From contig NZ_JAYEES010000003.1 of NCBI RefSeq assembly GCF_034653275.1, positions 186,001-250,000 on the forward strand: a stretch of 64,000 nucleotides of DNA. The letters are read 5' to 3'. Below are positions 40,272 through 48,377 of this stretch, one piece after another. This DNA is from Nitrospirillum sp034653275. Its GTDB lineage: Bacteria; Pseudomonadota; Alphaproteobacteria; Azospirillales; Azospirillaceae. The translations under genes were made by a program, and so were the position numbers. The notes beneath the pieces were generated by a model. The model was not told where the DNA came from. It saw only the letters and a list, made by a program, of their open reading frames with translations, and did no database searches. Numbering within the stretch: the stretch's first letter is position 1; every line of letters begins with the position of its first letter.

Positions 40272-41066
40272 TCAGGCACCCCGCCGCCAATGGCGAATCG
40301 CCACCGGCGCCAGGGCCAGCAACACCAGCAGGGCCAGGGGCCCGCCCACCTCGGGCCGCAGCACCAGCCCCAGGCCCGGCCGCTCCCCCGCCGCCAGCAG
40401 CGCCGGCAGCCGCGCACCCAGCAAGGCATAGAGGAATTGCGGGGGATAGGCGCCCAGGGCCGTGCCGATGATGAAGATGGGGACCGGCATGCGAATCGCC
40501 GCCGCCAGCACGTTGATGGCGGAAAAGGGCATGATGGGCAGCAGGCGCAGCACCAGGATCACGGCCCAGGGCTGGCCCGCCACAGGCTTCAGCCAGCCGG
40601 GCAGCCGCCCCGCAAGTCCGCCCACGCCGGCCCGGCGCAAGGCCAGGAAGACCAGGGTTCCACCGAGGGTGCCGCCCGCCACGGAGAGCAGCGCGCCCAG
40701 AGTGGCGCCAAAGGCGTATCCCGCCGCCAGGCTGACCACCGTGGCCGCCGGCAGGGACAGGGCGGCCACGGCCAGCGCCACGCCGAACACCGCCGCCGCG
40801 GCCCGGAGGGAATGGTCGGCGACCAGGGCTGAGAGTTGCGTCAGCCGGCCGGACAAGGTCTCAACCGTCAACCAATGGTGCCCGCCGGCCGCCAACACCA
40901 CAATAAGACCCGCCACCAAAAGGCCAAGGGGCGCCAGGCGCCGTATCCAAGACACCAGCGGGCGGGGCAAGGGGCAGGGTGGACGGCCAGCGCCAGAGCT
41001 TTCATAATCGTCGGACGCCCTCTCCACAGGCAATGCGGCCATCCTTTCGATGGGAAACAGGCGCAT
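40272..41066 (-). CDS. TVP38/TMEM64-family (VTT/SNARE-associated) membrane protein
   Basis: 264 residues, about six hydrophobic segments after a cytoplasmic head of some 40 residues. The VTT/DedA-like core has ALSLPAATVVSLAAGYAFGATLGALLSVAGGTLGGTLVFLALRR and LRLLPIMPFSAINVLAAA, with the Gly-rich reentrant pattern and PxxP of the family. Members probably move lipids across the membrane. Separated by about 60 bp from tam on the same strand and divergent from rpmH. Confidence 0.9.
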   Translation of the reverse strand: MRLFPIERMAALPVERASDDYESSGAGRPPCPLPRPLVSWIRRLAPLGLLVAGLIVVLAAGGHHWLTVETLSGRLTQLSALVADHSLRAAAAVFGVALAVAALSLPAATVVSLAAGYAFGATLGALLSVAGGTLGGTLVFLALRRAGVGGLAGRLPGWLKPVAGQPWAVILVLRLLPIMPFSAINVLAAAIRMPVPIFIIGTALGAYPPQFLYALLGARLPALLAAGERPGLGLVLRPEVGGPLALLVLLALAPVAIRHWRRGA

Positions 41067-41135
41067 TGACTCTGCGCCGGGCCGCCACTATACAACGCCC
41101 TTCCATTTTCCAGTTTTATATCCGGAGTATCAGTC

Positions 41136-41270
41136 GTGAAGCGTACGTTCCAGCCGAGCAAGCTCGTGCGTGCCCGCCGCCATGGCTTCCGCGCCCGCAT
41201 GGCGACCCCCGGCGGTCGCAAGGTGCTGGCCCGCCGTCGCGCCCAGGGCCGCAAGCGTCTCTCCGCCTAA
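41136..41270 (+). CDS. rpmH: 50S ribosomal protein L34
   Basis: 44 residues, GTG start: MKRTFQPSKLVRARRHGF, then RARMATPGGRKVL and the Arg/Lys-rich end RRRAQGRKRLSA. This is the complete bL34 sequence, too short for most gene finders. GGAG lies 9 bases before the start. First gene of rpmH-rnpA-yidD-yidC, the standard order near many bacterial replication origins; no DnaA boxes were seen in the window. Confidence 0.97.
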   Translation: MKRTFQPSKLVRARRHGFRARMATPGGRKVLARRRAQGRKRLSA

Positions 41271-41279
41271 GGCAGGGAG

Positions 41280-41723
41280 ATGGCGCCCCGGCGCATAGCC
41301 GTGGTGGGGCGCCTCTTGAAACGGTCGGAGTTTCTGGCCGTTGCCGGGGCGCGCCGTAAATGGGCAACCCCCGGCCTGATTTTGCAAGCCCGTGCCCACG
41401 ACGATCGCCAGCGGCCCGCCGCCGGCGACGTTTTGGTGCGCGTGGGCTTCACCGCCAGCAAGAAGGTCGGCAACTCCGTCAAGCGCAACCGCGCCCGGCG
41501 ACGCCTCCGCGCGGCCGTTCGCGCCGTGCTGGCCCTTCATGGCAAGCCCAACACCGATTTCGTCGTCATCGCGCGCAGCGAGACCGTGACCCGGCGGTAC
41601 GCCGACCTGTTGGCTGACCTGACCCTGGCCTTGAAAAAGCTGGGCGCCTGGACCGAGGGCGCCCAGGCTTTCGTCATGTCCGCGCCCCCGCCAGCGGGGG
41701 CGGACGTCGGCCCGGCGTCATGA
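41280..41723 (+). CDS. rnpA: ribonuclease P protein component
   Basis: 147 residues. RnpA assists the catalytic RNA in maturing tRNA 5' ends. LLKRSEFLAVAGARRKWATPGLILQA, VRVGFTASKKVGNSVKRNRARRRLRAAVR (the conserved RNA-binding RNR motif) and DFVVIARSETVTR are present. Nine bases after rpmH and overlapping yidD by 4 bp. Confidence 0.96.
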   Translation: MAPRRIAVVGRLLKRSEFLAVAGARRKWATPGLILQARAHDDRQRPAAGDVLVRVGFTASKKVGNSVKRNRARRRLRAAVRAVLALHGKPNTDFVVIARSETVTRRYADLLADLTLALKKLGAWTEGAQAFVMSAPPPAGADVGPAS

Positions 41724-42031
41724 GCCCGCTGGCCCGCGCCCTGCGCCTGCCCATCCATCTCTACCGGCTGTTGCTGGCGCCCCTGCTGGGCCCGCGCTGC
41801 CGGTTCGAGCCTAGCTGCTCGGCCTACGCGCTTGAGGCCTTGGCGGCGCACGGCGGGCTGAAGGGCGGCTGGCTGGCGGCGCGACGCATCGCCCGCTGCC
41901 ACCCCTGGAACGCCGGGGGGCTGGATCCGGTGCCACCAGCGGACCATATGCCGCCGGAATCGTCGCATTTCCGGCGTCATTCGCCTGACATTCAATGCTG
42001 CCATATGGACGGGGGACGCGCGGCCCGTTAG
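41720..42031 (+). CDS. yidD: membrane protein insertion efficiency factor YidD
   Basis: 103 residues. YidD: LYRLLLAPLLGPRCRFEPSCSAYALEAL with the three conserved Cys (GPRCRFEPSCS ... ARCHPWNAGGLDPVP). An amphipathic protein at the inner membrane that helps YidC-dependent insertion. The tail beyond DPVP (about 30 residues) is longer than in most homologues. Starts in rnpA (ATGA overlap). Confidence 0.95.
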   Translation: MSPLARALRLPIHLYRLLLAPLLGPRCRFEPSCSAYALEALAAHGGLKGGWLAARRIARCHPWNAGGLDPVPPADHMPPESSHFRRHSPDIQCCHMDGGRAAR

Positions 42032-42122
42032 GGTCCTGCCGCATTCGTTTTAAGACTGCCGTCGTCGCCGGCCGGGCCTAGGCCCCGGTATCAAGGACTG
42101 GGGTCGTGTGGGAAGTGAATAC

Positions 42123-43847
42123 ATGAGCGATCAGAAGAACCTGTTCATCACCATCGGCCTGTCGGCCGCCATCCTGCTGGGCTTCCACTTCTTCTACGAG
42201 GCCCCGCGCCAGCGCGCCCTGCAAGAGGCGAAGGCCAGGCAAGAGGCGGCGCAGGCCCTGGCGGCGCCGCCGGCCCCCGGCGCCGCGCCCACGGGCGCGC
42301 CGGGGGCCGTCGCGTCCGGCGGCGTGGCCGACGCCCTGCGTGACCGCGCCACGGTGCTGGGCGAAGGGCAGCGCATCACCATCCGCACCCCGCGCCTGGC
42401 CGGCAGCCTGAACCTGCGCGGCGGCCGCTTCGACGACCTAAGCCTGCAGGACTACCGCGAGACGGTGGACAAGAGCAGCCCGGCCGTCACCCTGCTGTCG
42501 CCCAGCGGCGCCCCCGGCGCCTTCTTCGCCGAATACGGCTGGACCGCCAACGGCGCCGCCGTCCCCGGCCCCACCACCGAATGGCAGGCCGACGGGACGG
42601 AACTGACACCGGACCACCCGGTCACCCTGCGCTGGGACAACGGCCAGGGCCTGACGTTCGAGCGCACGGTGGCGGTCGACGCCAACTACATGTTCACCAT
42701 CAGCCAGAAGGTGACGAACACCGGCGCCGCCGCCGTCACCCTCTACCCCTACGCCCGCATCGCGCGGGCCAGCCACCCGACGCTGGTCGGTTCCTACATG
42801 CTGCACGAGGGCCCCATCGGCCTGATGGACGGCACGCTGAAGGAGATCAGCTACAAGGACGTGGCGGGCGAGACCTCCAAGTCCTTCGACACCAAGGGCG
42901 GCTGGCTGGGCATCACCGACAAGTACTGGCTGGTCAGCCTGGTGCCGGACCAGGCCAAGAGCCTGACGGCCCATGTCGCCCACCAGGAAAAGGGCGACCT
43001 GTACCAGACCGACTACGCCGAGCCCTCGGTGACGCTGGAGGCCGGGCAGAGCACGGAGAGCAGCGAGCGCCTGTTCGCCGGCGCCAAGGAGATGAAGCTG
43101 CTGGACAGCTACCAGGATGAACAGCACATCCCGCTGTTCAACCGGGCCATCGACTTCGGCCACCTGTGGTTCCTGACCATGCCGTTCTCGCTGGCGCTGG
43201 ACTTCTTCGGCCGCCTGCTGGGCAACTTCGGCCTGGGCATCATGCTGTTCACCATCTGCCTGCGCACGCTGATGTTCCCGCTGGCGCAGAAGCAGTTCCG
43301 CAGCGCCGCCAAGATGAAGAAGCTGCAGCCGCAGGTGGAGGCCATCCGCAAGCGCGCCGGCGACGACAAGCAGAAGGCGTCCATCGAGATGATGGCGCTG
43401 TACAAGAAGGAAGGCGCCAACCCCATGACGGGCTGCCTGCCCGTCCTGATCCAGATGCCCATCTTCTGGTCGCTGTATAAGGTCCTTTCGGTCACCATCG
43501 AGATGCGGCACGCGCCCTTCTTCGGCTGGATCCATGACCTGTCGGCGCCCGACCCGACCAGCCTGTTCAACCTGTTCGGCCTGCTGCCCTTCACCCCGCC
43601 CACCTTCCTGCACCTGGGCGTTTGGCCCATCCTGCTGGGCTGCACCATGTTCCTGCTGCAGAAGATGACGCCCACCCCGGGCATGGATCCGACGCAGCAA
43701 AAGGTGATGATGACCATGCCGCTGGTCTTCACCTGGATGATGGGCTCCCTGCCCGCCGGCCTGGTGATCTACTATGTGTGGTCCAACCTGTTCAGCGTGA
43801 CGCAGCAGTACGTGCTGATGCGCCGCATGGGTGTTAAACCCACCTGA
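42123..43847 (+). CDS. yidC: membrane protein insertase YidC
   Basis: 574 residues. N-terminal helix (NLFITIGLSAAILLGFHFFY), a large periplasmic beta domain (about 70-340), then five helices of the insertase core: FLTMPFSLALDFFGRLLGNFGLGIMLFTICLRTLMFPLAQKQFRS (conserved Arg in the groove), KEGANPMTGCLPVLIQMPIFWSLYKVL, and the C-terminal VYYVWSNLFSVTQQYVLMRR-type end. Inserts membrane proteins alone or with SecYEG. ATG at 42123 is preferred over GTG at 42108. Confidence 0.98.
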   Translation: MSDQKNLFITIGLSAAILLGFHFFYEAPRQRALQEAKARQEAAQALAAPPAPGAAPTGAPGAVASGGVADALRDRATVLGEGQRITIRTPRLAGSLNLRGGRFDDLSLQDYRETVDKSSPAVTLLSPSGAPGAFFAEYGWTANGAAVPGPTTEWQADGTELTPDHPVTLRWDNGQGLTFERTVAVDANYMFTISQKVTNTGAAAVTLYPYARIARASHPTLVGSYMLHEGPIGLMDGTLKEISYKDVAGETSKSFDTKGGWLGITDKYWLVSLVPDQAKSLTAHVAHQEKGDLYQTDYAEPSVTLEAGQSTESSERLFAGAKEMKLLDSYQDEQHIPLFNRAIDFGHLWFLTMPFSLALDFFGRLLGNFGLGIMLFTICLRTLMFPLAQKQFRSAAKMKKLQPQVEAIRKRAGDDKQKASIEMMALYKKEGANPMTGCLPVLIQMPIFWSLYKVLSVTIEMRHAPFFGWIHDLSAPDPTSLFNLFGLLPFTPPTFLHLGVWPILLGCTMFLLQKMTPTPGMDPTQQKVMMTMPLVFTWMMGSLPAGLVIYYVWSNLFSVTQQYVLMRRMGVKPT

Positions 43848-43879
43848 CCAGGCGCCAAACGCCAGGTTTTCATACCGCC

Positions 43880-43908
43880 GGGGGCATGGGACAAGGTTCC
43901 ATGCCCCC
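43880..43908 (+). terminator. hairpin between yidC and engB
   Basis: GGGGGCATGG / CCATGCCCCC, perfect 10-bp stem with 9-base loop, but no T-tract follows. May be a processing or attenuating hairpin rather than a full terminator. Confidence 0.5.
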
Positions 43909-43941
43909 GCGCTATTTCCAGATCATGAGAGAGTACGGCCC

Positions 43942-44607
43942 ATGGCCATCCAGCTGCCCCCCCTGCCCGCCCTGACCCCCATCTCGCCCGAGGCGCTGGA
44001 GCAGGGCCGCCTGCTGTTCGCCAAGGAGTGCGAGTTCAAGTGGGGCGCCTCGGCCAAGGACAACCTGCCGCCGCAGGGCCTGCCGGAGGTGGCCTTCGCC
44101 GGCCGGTCCAACGTGGGCAAGTCCAGCCTGGTGAACGCCCTGACCGGCCGCAAGACCCTGGCCCGCACCTCGCATACCCCTGGGCGGACGCAGCAGCTGA
44201 ACTTCTTCGACCTGGGCGACCGGCTGTCGCTGGTGGACATGCCCGGCTACGGCTACGCCAAGGAGAGCAAGGAAAAGGTGGAGGCGTGGAACGAGTTCGT
44301 GCGCGCCTACCTGAAGGGCCGGGTGACCCTGCGCCGCTGCTGCCTGCTGATCGACAGCCGCCACGGCTTCAAGCCCATCGACATGGAGGTCATGGGCATG
44401 CTGGACAACGCCGCCGTCGTCTATCAGGTGGTGCTGACCAAGACCGACAAGCTGACCCGCCAGGCCCTGAACCACGTGCACGCCGCCACCCAGGCCGCGA
44501 TCAAGAAGCACCCGGCCGCCCATCCCGAGGTGCTGTTCACCAGCAGCGAGACGGGCCAGGGCGTGCCGGAACTGCGGGCCAGCCTGGCGGCTTTAGCCAA
44601 TCCGTAA
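43942..44607 (+). CDS. engB: ribosome biogenesis GTP-binding protein YihA/EngB (YsxC)
   Basis: 221 residues. G1 GRSNVGKSSL, G2 TSHTPGRTQ, G3 DMPGYGYA, G4 TKTD, and FTSSETGQG near G5. EngB is an essential GTPase for 50S assembly. N-terminal FAKECEFKWGASAKDNLP is the alphaproteobacterial form. ATG at 43942 fits the family start; the open frame before it spans the hairpin at 43880. argB follows after about 130 bp. Confidence 0.96.
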   Translation: MAIQLPPLPALTPISPEALEQGRLLFAKECEFKWGASAKDNLPPQGLPEVAFAGRSNVGKSSLVNALTGRKTLARTSHTPGRTQQLNFFDLGDRLSLVDMPGYGYAKESKEKVEAWNEFVRAYLKGRVTLRRCCLLIDSRHGFKPIDMEVMGMLDNAAVVYQVVLTKTDKLTRQALNHVHAATQAAIKKHPAAHPEVLFTSSETGQGVPELRASLAALANP

Positions 44608-44735
44608 CACGCATGACCGGCCGGCGCGGCTATGCTGGCCCCATCGTCGCACCGTCCGTAACGGGGGATTGCCCCCGGGCCGGGTCGGGTATAGATACGG
44701 ACCGCCCTTCCATCCCGTGACACGGATCCCAGCCG

Positions 44736-45662
44736 ATGACCGCTGCCACCGCCGCTTCCCCCTCCCTGGCCGCCTCTCGTGAGGAGTGGCTGGGCAAGGC
44801 CCTGACCCTGTCGGAAGCGCTGCCCTACATGCGCCGTTACGCCGGCCAGACCTTCGTCGTGAAGTATGGCGGCCACGCCATGGGCGACGAGCGCCTGGGC
44901 GAGATGTTCGCCCGCGACATCGTCCTGCTGAAGCAGGTGGGCATCAACCCCATCGTGGTGCACGGCGGCGGGCCGCAGATCGGCCAGATGCTGGACCGGC
45001 TGAAGATCAAGTCGGAATTCATCGACGGCCTGCGCGTCACCGACAAGGAGACGGTTGAGATCGTCGAGATGGTGCTGTCCGGCTCCATCAACAAGCAGCT
45101 GGTGCAGCTGATCAACGACCAGGGCGGCCAGGCCATCGGCCTGTCGGGCAAGGACGGCAACCTGATCGAGGCCCGCAAGGTGATGCGCACCAAGCGCGAC
45201 CCCGACAGCAACATCGAGCGGGTGCTGGACCTGGGCTTCGTGGGTGACCCCTTCAACGTCAACCCGGGCATGATCCGCCGCATCCAGGACGCCGGCCTGA
45301 TCCCCGTCATCGCCCCCATCGGCTTCGGCCCGCATGGCGAGACGTTCAACATCAACGCCGACACCGCCGCCGGCGCCGTGGCCGCCGCCATGAACGCCAA
45401 GCGCCTGCTGCTGCTGACCGACGTGGCCGGCGTGCTGAACAAGGACAAGGCCCTGATCCCCGAGCTGTCGGTGGACCAGGCCAAGGCCCTGATCACCGAC
45501 GGCACCGCCAGCGGCGGCATGATCCCCAAGATCGAGACCTGCATCCAGGCGGTGGAAAAGGGTGTCGACGCCTCCGTCATCCTGGACGGCCGCGTGCCCC
45601 ACGCCATCCTCATGGAAATCTTCACCGAAGGCGGCGCCGGCACCCTGATCGGCCACAAGTAG
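44736..45662 (+). CDS. argB: acetylglutamate kinase
   Basis: 308 residues. Phosphorylates N-acetylglutamate in the second step of arginine synthesis. FVVKYGGHAMGD, VVHGGGPQIGQML, FIDGLRVTD, the ATP-binding LLLTDVAGVLNKD and GGMIPKIETC are all present. The N-terminal extension before the first strand (about 40 residues) is typical of arginine-inhibited hexameric enzymes. A clear terminator follows. Confidence 0.98.
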   Translation: MTAATAASPSLAASREEWLGKALTLSEALPYMRRYAGQTFVVKYGGHAMGDERLGEMFARDIVLLKQVGINPIVVHGGGPQIGQMLDRLKIKSEFIDGLRVTDKETVEIVEMVLSGSINKQLVQLINDQGGQAIGLSGKDGNLIEARKVMRTKRDPDSNIERVLDLGFVGDPFNVNPGMIRRIQDAGLIPVIAPIGFGPHGETFNINADTAAGAVAAAMNAKRLLLLTDVAGVLNKDKALIPELSVDQAKALITDGTASGGMIPKIETCIQAVEKGVDASVILDGRVPHAILMEIFTEGGAGTLIGHK

Positions 45663-45688
45663 GCGCCGACGGCGGTCAAAGAAAGCGG

Positions 45689-45726
45689 AACGCCGGGTGG
45701 AGTGATCCGCCCGGCGTTTTTCTTTT
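45689..45726 (+). terminator. rho-independent terminator of argB
   Basis: AACGCCGGGTGG / CCGCCCGGCGTT (one G-U pair), 6-base loop, then TTTCTTTT. Confidence 0.92.
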
Positions 45727-45735
45727 GTCGCGCTG

Positions 45736-47133
45736 TCAGTCCGGCGTCACCTGGCTCCAGAAGGACGACTTGCGGCCATGGTCCTTGCGCAAACGCAGGG
45801 CGTAGGTGGTGTGATTTTCCATGTCGGCATAGGCGTCGACGCGGCGCGCCAGGGCACCCAAACGGTGGAGGTAACGCGCAGCATGCCCGTAAGCGGCCGA
45901 GACGCCGCGACCGAGGATGTCATCCAGCAGCACACGGTATAGAACGATCGCCGCCAAGGGGAACCCTTCCTCCAGCGCCGACGCCGCGTCGGAGAGCACG
46001 TCGTAGTAAGCCCCCCTCCAGTCGCCACGCCGGGCAAAGACCAGGGACGCCGCCAGGTCGAGACGAGGCCAACGGATGAAAAAGTCGAGCGCCTTATGTG
46101 GATCCTCGCTGGCGGCGACGAGGGCGAACGCGCGGTCCAACTCGTCGAATTCCTGGAAGTCATCCAGCTTGTCGATGTATTCGCGCAGGAGGCTGGCGTT
46201 CAACGTGGCCTCGAAGCCCTTCCATCGCAGCGCCTGCGCGGCGGCCCGATCCTTCATGGCCTCCAGGATTTTCGCTTCCAGCTGGAGCTTTTCGGGATTG
46301 GACCACCGGCGCTGCAAGGTACCGGACATCAGTTCCGCCCTGGTCGCCATGATCAGCCGGTTGGGCTTGTCCTCGGTGCGCACCCAGCGCAGCGCGTCCT
46401 CATGGCGCCCCGCCGCCAGCAAGCGCTCGGCAAGGCGCAAGGGATTCTGCCGCCAGGACGGCAACCGCGCCTCCAGCGCCATCACCGTGTCCATGTCGCC
46501 TCGGGCTTCCGCCAGGGCCTGGCGCACCTCCAAGGGGGCTGCAAGATCACCCGCCACCTTGGCCAGCGCCGTTTCCCAGTCCCGGCCCTGCGCATCGGAC
46601 AACAGGGACGCCAGAACCAGAGCGACGCGCAGGAACAAGGAATAATCGTCCGACTGCAGCGTGCCGGTCAGCCACTGGGCAACCTGCGCCCGCTCCATCG
46701 GCTTCAGCCGCTCCAGCAACCCATGGGCGGACTCCGCGGCCTCCCAATAGAGGTTGCTCACGCGCCCACCGGAATCGGCCGTGCGCTCAAGCACATCCTG
46801 CTGCGTTCCCAGGAAGCGCAGCAGGCGATTGACGGCGGAGAACGCGTCCGCCGGGGCCAGTTCCTTGACGATGGTATCCACCGTCGCCTGGAGGTCGGCG
46901 ACGAACGCCTTTTCCTTTTCCCAAGGAATGATGGCCTGGGCCCGCTCCAGCGCGGCGAGACGGCGGTCTACCAGCTTGGCCACCGCGTCCGGCCCCTTCA
47001 GAGCCGCCAGCGCCGCGTTCACCCGCTTGCGGAAGGGCGCGCTGTCGGTGGCCTCGTCCAGAATGATCTGCGCCAGTTTCTCCGGCCCCAGCGCCACCAG
47101 GGCTTCCACCGACAAGGCGGGCCTGCGCGCCAT
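45736..47133 (-). CDS. DUF6880-like helical-repeat protein
   Basis: 465 residues. The start (MARRPALSVEALVALGPEKLAQIILDEA, then KRVNAALAALKGPDAVAKLVDRRLAALERA) matches my memory of the DUF6880 family; this is recognition by eye. The rest is alpha-helical, probably TPR/HEAT-like (LLERLKPMERAQVAQWLTGTL; RLAERLLAAGRHEDALRWV). No enzyme motif, signal peptide or membrane helix. GC content is lower than in neighbours. It begins in the stop codon of the DUF2336 gene (TGATG) and is the last gene of the GGDEF-DUF2336-DUF6880 operon. Confidence 0.78.
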   Translation of the reverse strand: MARRPALSVEALVALGPEKLAQIILDEATDSAPFRKRVNAALAALKGPDAVAKLVDRRLAALERAQAIIPWEKEKAFVADLQATVDTIVKELAPADAFSAVNRLLRFLGTQQDVLERTADSGGRVSNLYWEAAESAHGLLERLKPMERAQVAQWLTGTLQSDDYSLFLRVALVLASLLSDAQGRDWETALAKVAGDLAAPLEVRQALAEARGDMDTVMALEARLPSWRQNPLRLAERLLAAGRHEDALRWVRTEDKPNRLIMATRAELMSGTLQRRWSNPEKLQLEAKILEAMKDRAAAQALRWKGFEATLNASLLREYIDKLDDFQEFDELDRAFALVAASEDPHKALDFFIRWPRLDLAASLVFARRGDWRGAYYDVLSDAASALEEGFPLAAIVLYRVLLDDILGRGVSAAYGHAARYLHRLGALARRVDAYADMENHTTYALRLRKDHGRKSSFWSQVTPD

Positions 47134-48377
47134 CACTCCACCCCGAAGAACTCAAGTTGCCACTTCATCTCGTCGTCGGTCATGGGGTACTTGGTGCCCT
47201 CACGCGCGTTCAGCACGTTGGACGGGGGGATTTGGGCCAAGCGCATCTGCACCTGGCGGGCGGCGCGCATCGTCAGCTTGGCCTTCCAGCACAGGGCGGT
47301 GACGCCGCGCGGGCTCTGGCCGGCGATGATCTTTTCCACGATGGGCTGGGGCAAGCCGGACAGCAGCGCCAGCGAGGCCATGACGAAGCCGCGGTCGCCC
47401 TGGCCCAGGGCCATGGTCACCGTGTCCTCCGTCAGCTTCTTTTCCTTGTGCAGGCGCCGGGCGCGGTCGGCCGGGCGCTCCTTGGGCGCCTCCTCCTCAT
47501 CCACCAGGCCGTTGCCGGCGGCGGCGGTCTTGGCGGCGGGCAGGCGCTGGCGCACGGCCTGGGTGATGGCCTGGCGGGTTTCCACCGGCAGGTCGCTGCG
47601 GCTTTCCAGCACCTTCACCAGGCTGTCGGTGACGAAGCCGGCGATGCGCGCGGCGGCCGCCGGCGGCAGGTGGGGCCGCCGCACAAGGGGGGCGTGCCAG
47701 GGCTCATGCTTGGGCGCCAGGTCCAGGATACGGTCCAGCGTCTCTTCCCGGATCTGGGCGCTGGCGTTGCCCAGCAGGCTGGCCACCGCCGCCTCGCGCT
47801 CCGTCTGCACGATGGCGTCGGACACGGCCACGCTGACGTCCGCGCGCTCGGCGATGGCGCACAGCCGCTCATCCTCCGGCGCGCCGGCGATGATCTCCAG
47901 CAGGTCGTCGTCGGTCAGGATGGGGGAGTGGCGCAGGACGGGACCGGAGATGGAGGCGTCCAGGTCGCGGGCCAGTTGCTGGATGACCGTGGGCGGGGCG
48001 TTGGGCAGGTCCTTCAGTGCCGCCACCATGACGCCGCGCACCGCCACCGCCCGGTCGCGGGCCAGGGTTTCCAGGATCTGCAGGGTCATGCGCTCGATCT
48101 GCCCCACCCGGTCGGCGGACAGCGTGGGCACCAGGGCCGCGATCTTGGTGGCCAGGCCGCTGCGCACGCCCTCGTCCGCGTCGGTGGACAGCATCATGTC
48201 CGCCTGGCGCGGGGTGGAACTGTTCAGCGCGATCTCACGCCGCACCTCGGCACTCTTGTCGGTCGCCAGCAAGTACAGGATCTCAGGCTGGGTTTCCGTG
48301 CGCGAGGCGACGAAACGCCGGTCGGCCGCGTCGCCGGTGGCCAGCTTCTTGGCGGTATCGTAGTCCAGTCCGCCCAT
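47133..48377 (-). CDS. DUF2336 protein (HEAT-like repeats)
   Basis: 414 residues. DUF2336 proteins are common in alphaproteobacteria, where they are built of helical repeats and often sit with signalling genes. Typical phrases are ILYLLATDKSAEVRREIALNSSTPRQADMML, DEGVRSGLATKIAALVP and SPILTDDDLLEII. No catalytic residues recognised. ATG at 48377 overlaps the stop of the diguanylate-cyclase gene, and its own stop overlaps the next start, so the three genes are translationally coupled. Confidence 0.88.
   Translation of the reverse strand: MGGLDYDTAKKLATGDAADRRFVASRTETQPEILYLLATDKSAEVRREIALNSSTPRQADMMLSTDADEGVRSGLATKIAALVPTLSADRVGQIERMTLQILETLARDRAVAVRGVMVAALKDLPNAPPTVIQQLARDLDASISGPVLRHSPILTDDDLLEIIAGAPEDERLCAIAERADVSVAVSDAIVQTEREAAVASLLGNASAQIREETLDRILDLAPKHEPWHAPLVRRPHLPPAAAARIAGFVTDSLVKVLESRSDLPVETRQAITQAVRQRLPAAKTAAAGNGLVDEEEAPKERPADRARRLHKEKKLTEDTVTMALGQGDRGFVMASLALLSGLPQPIVEKIIAGQSPRGVTALCWKAKLTMRAARQVQMRLAQIPPSNVLNAREGTKYPMTDDEMKWQLEFFGVE

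Noticed and set aside
46096..48363. 755-residue open frame on the plus strand
   Set aside because: It is antisense to the DUF6880 and DUF2336 genes, has biased Arg/Ser/Gly composition and no recognisable domain; long shadow frames are expected at this GC content.
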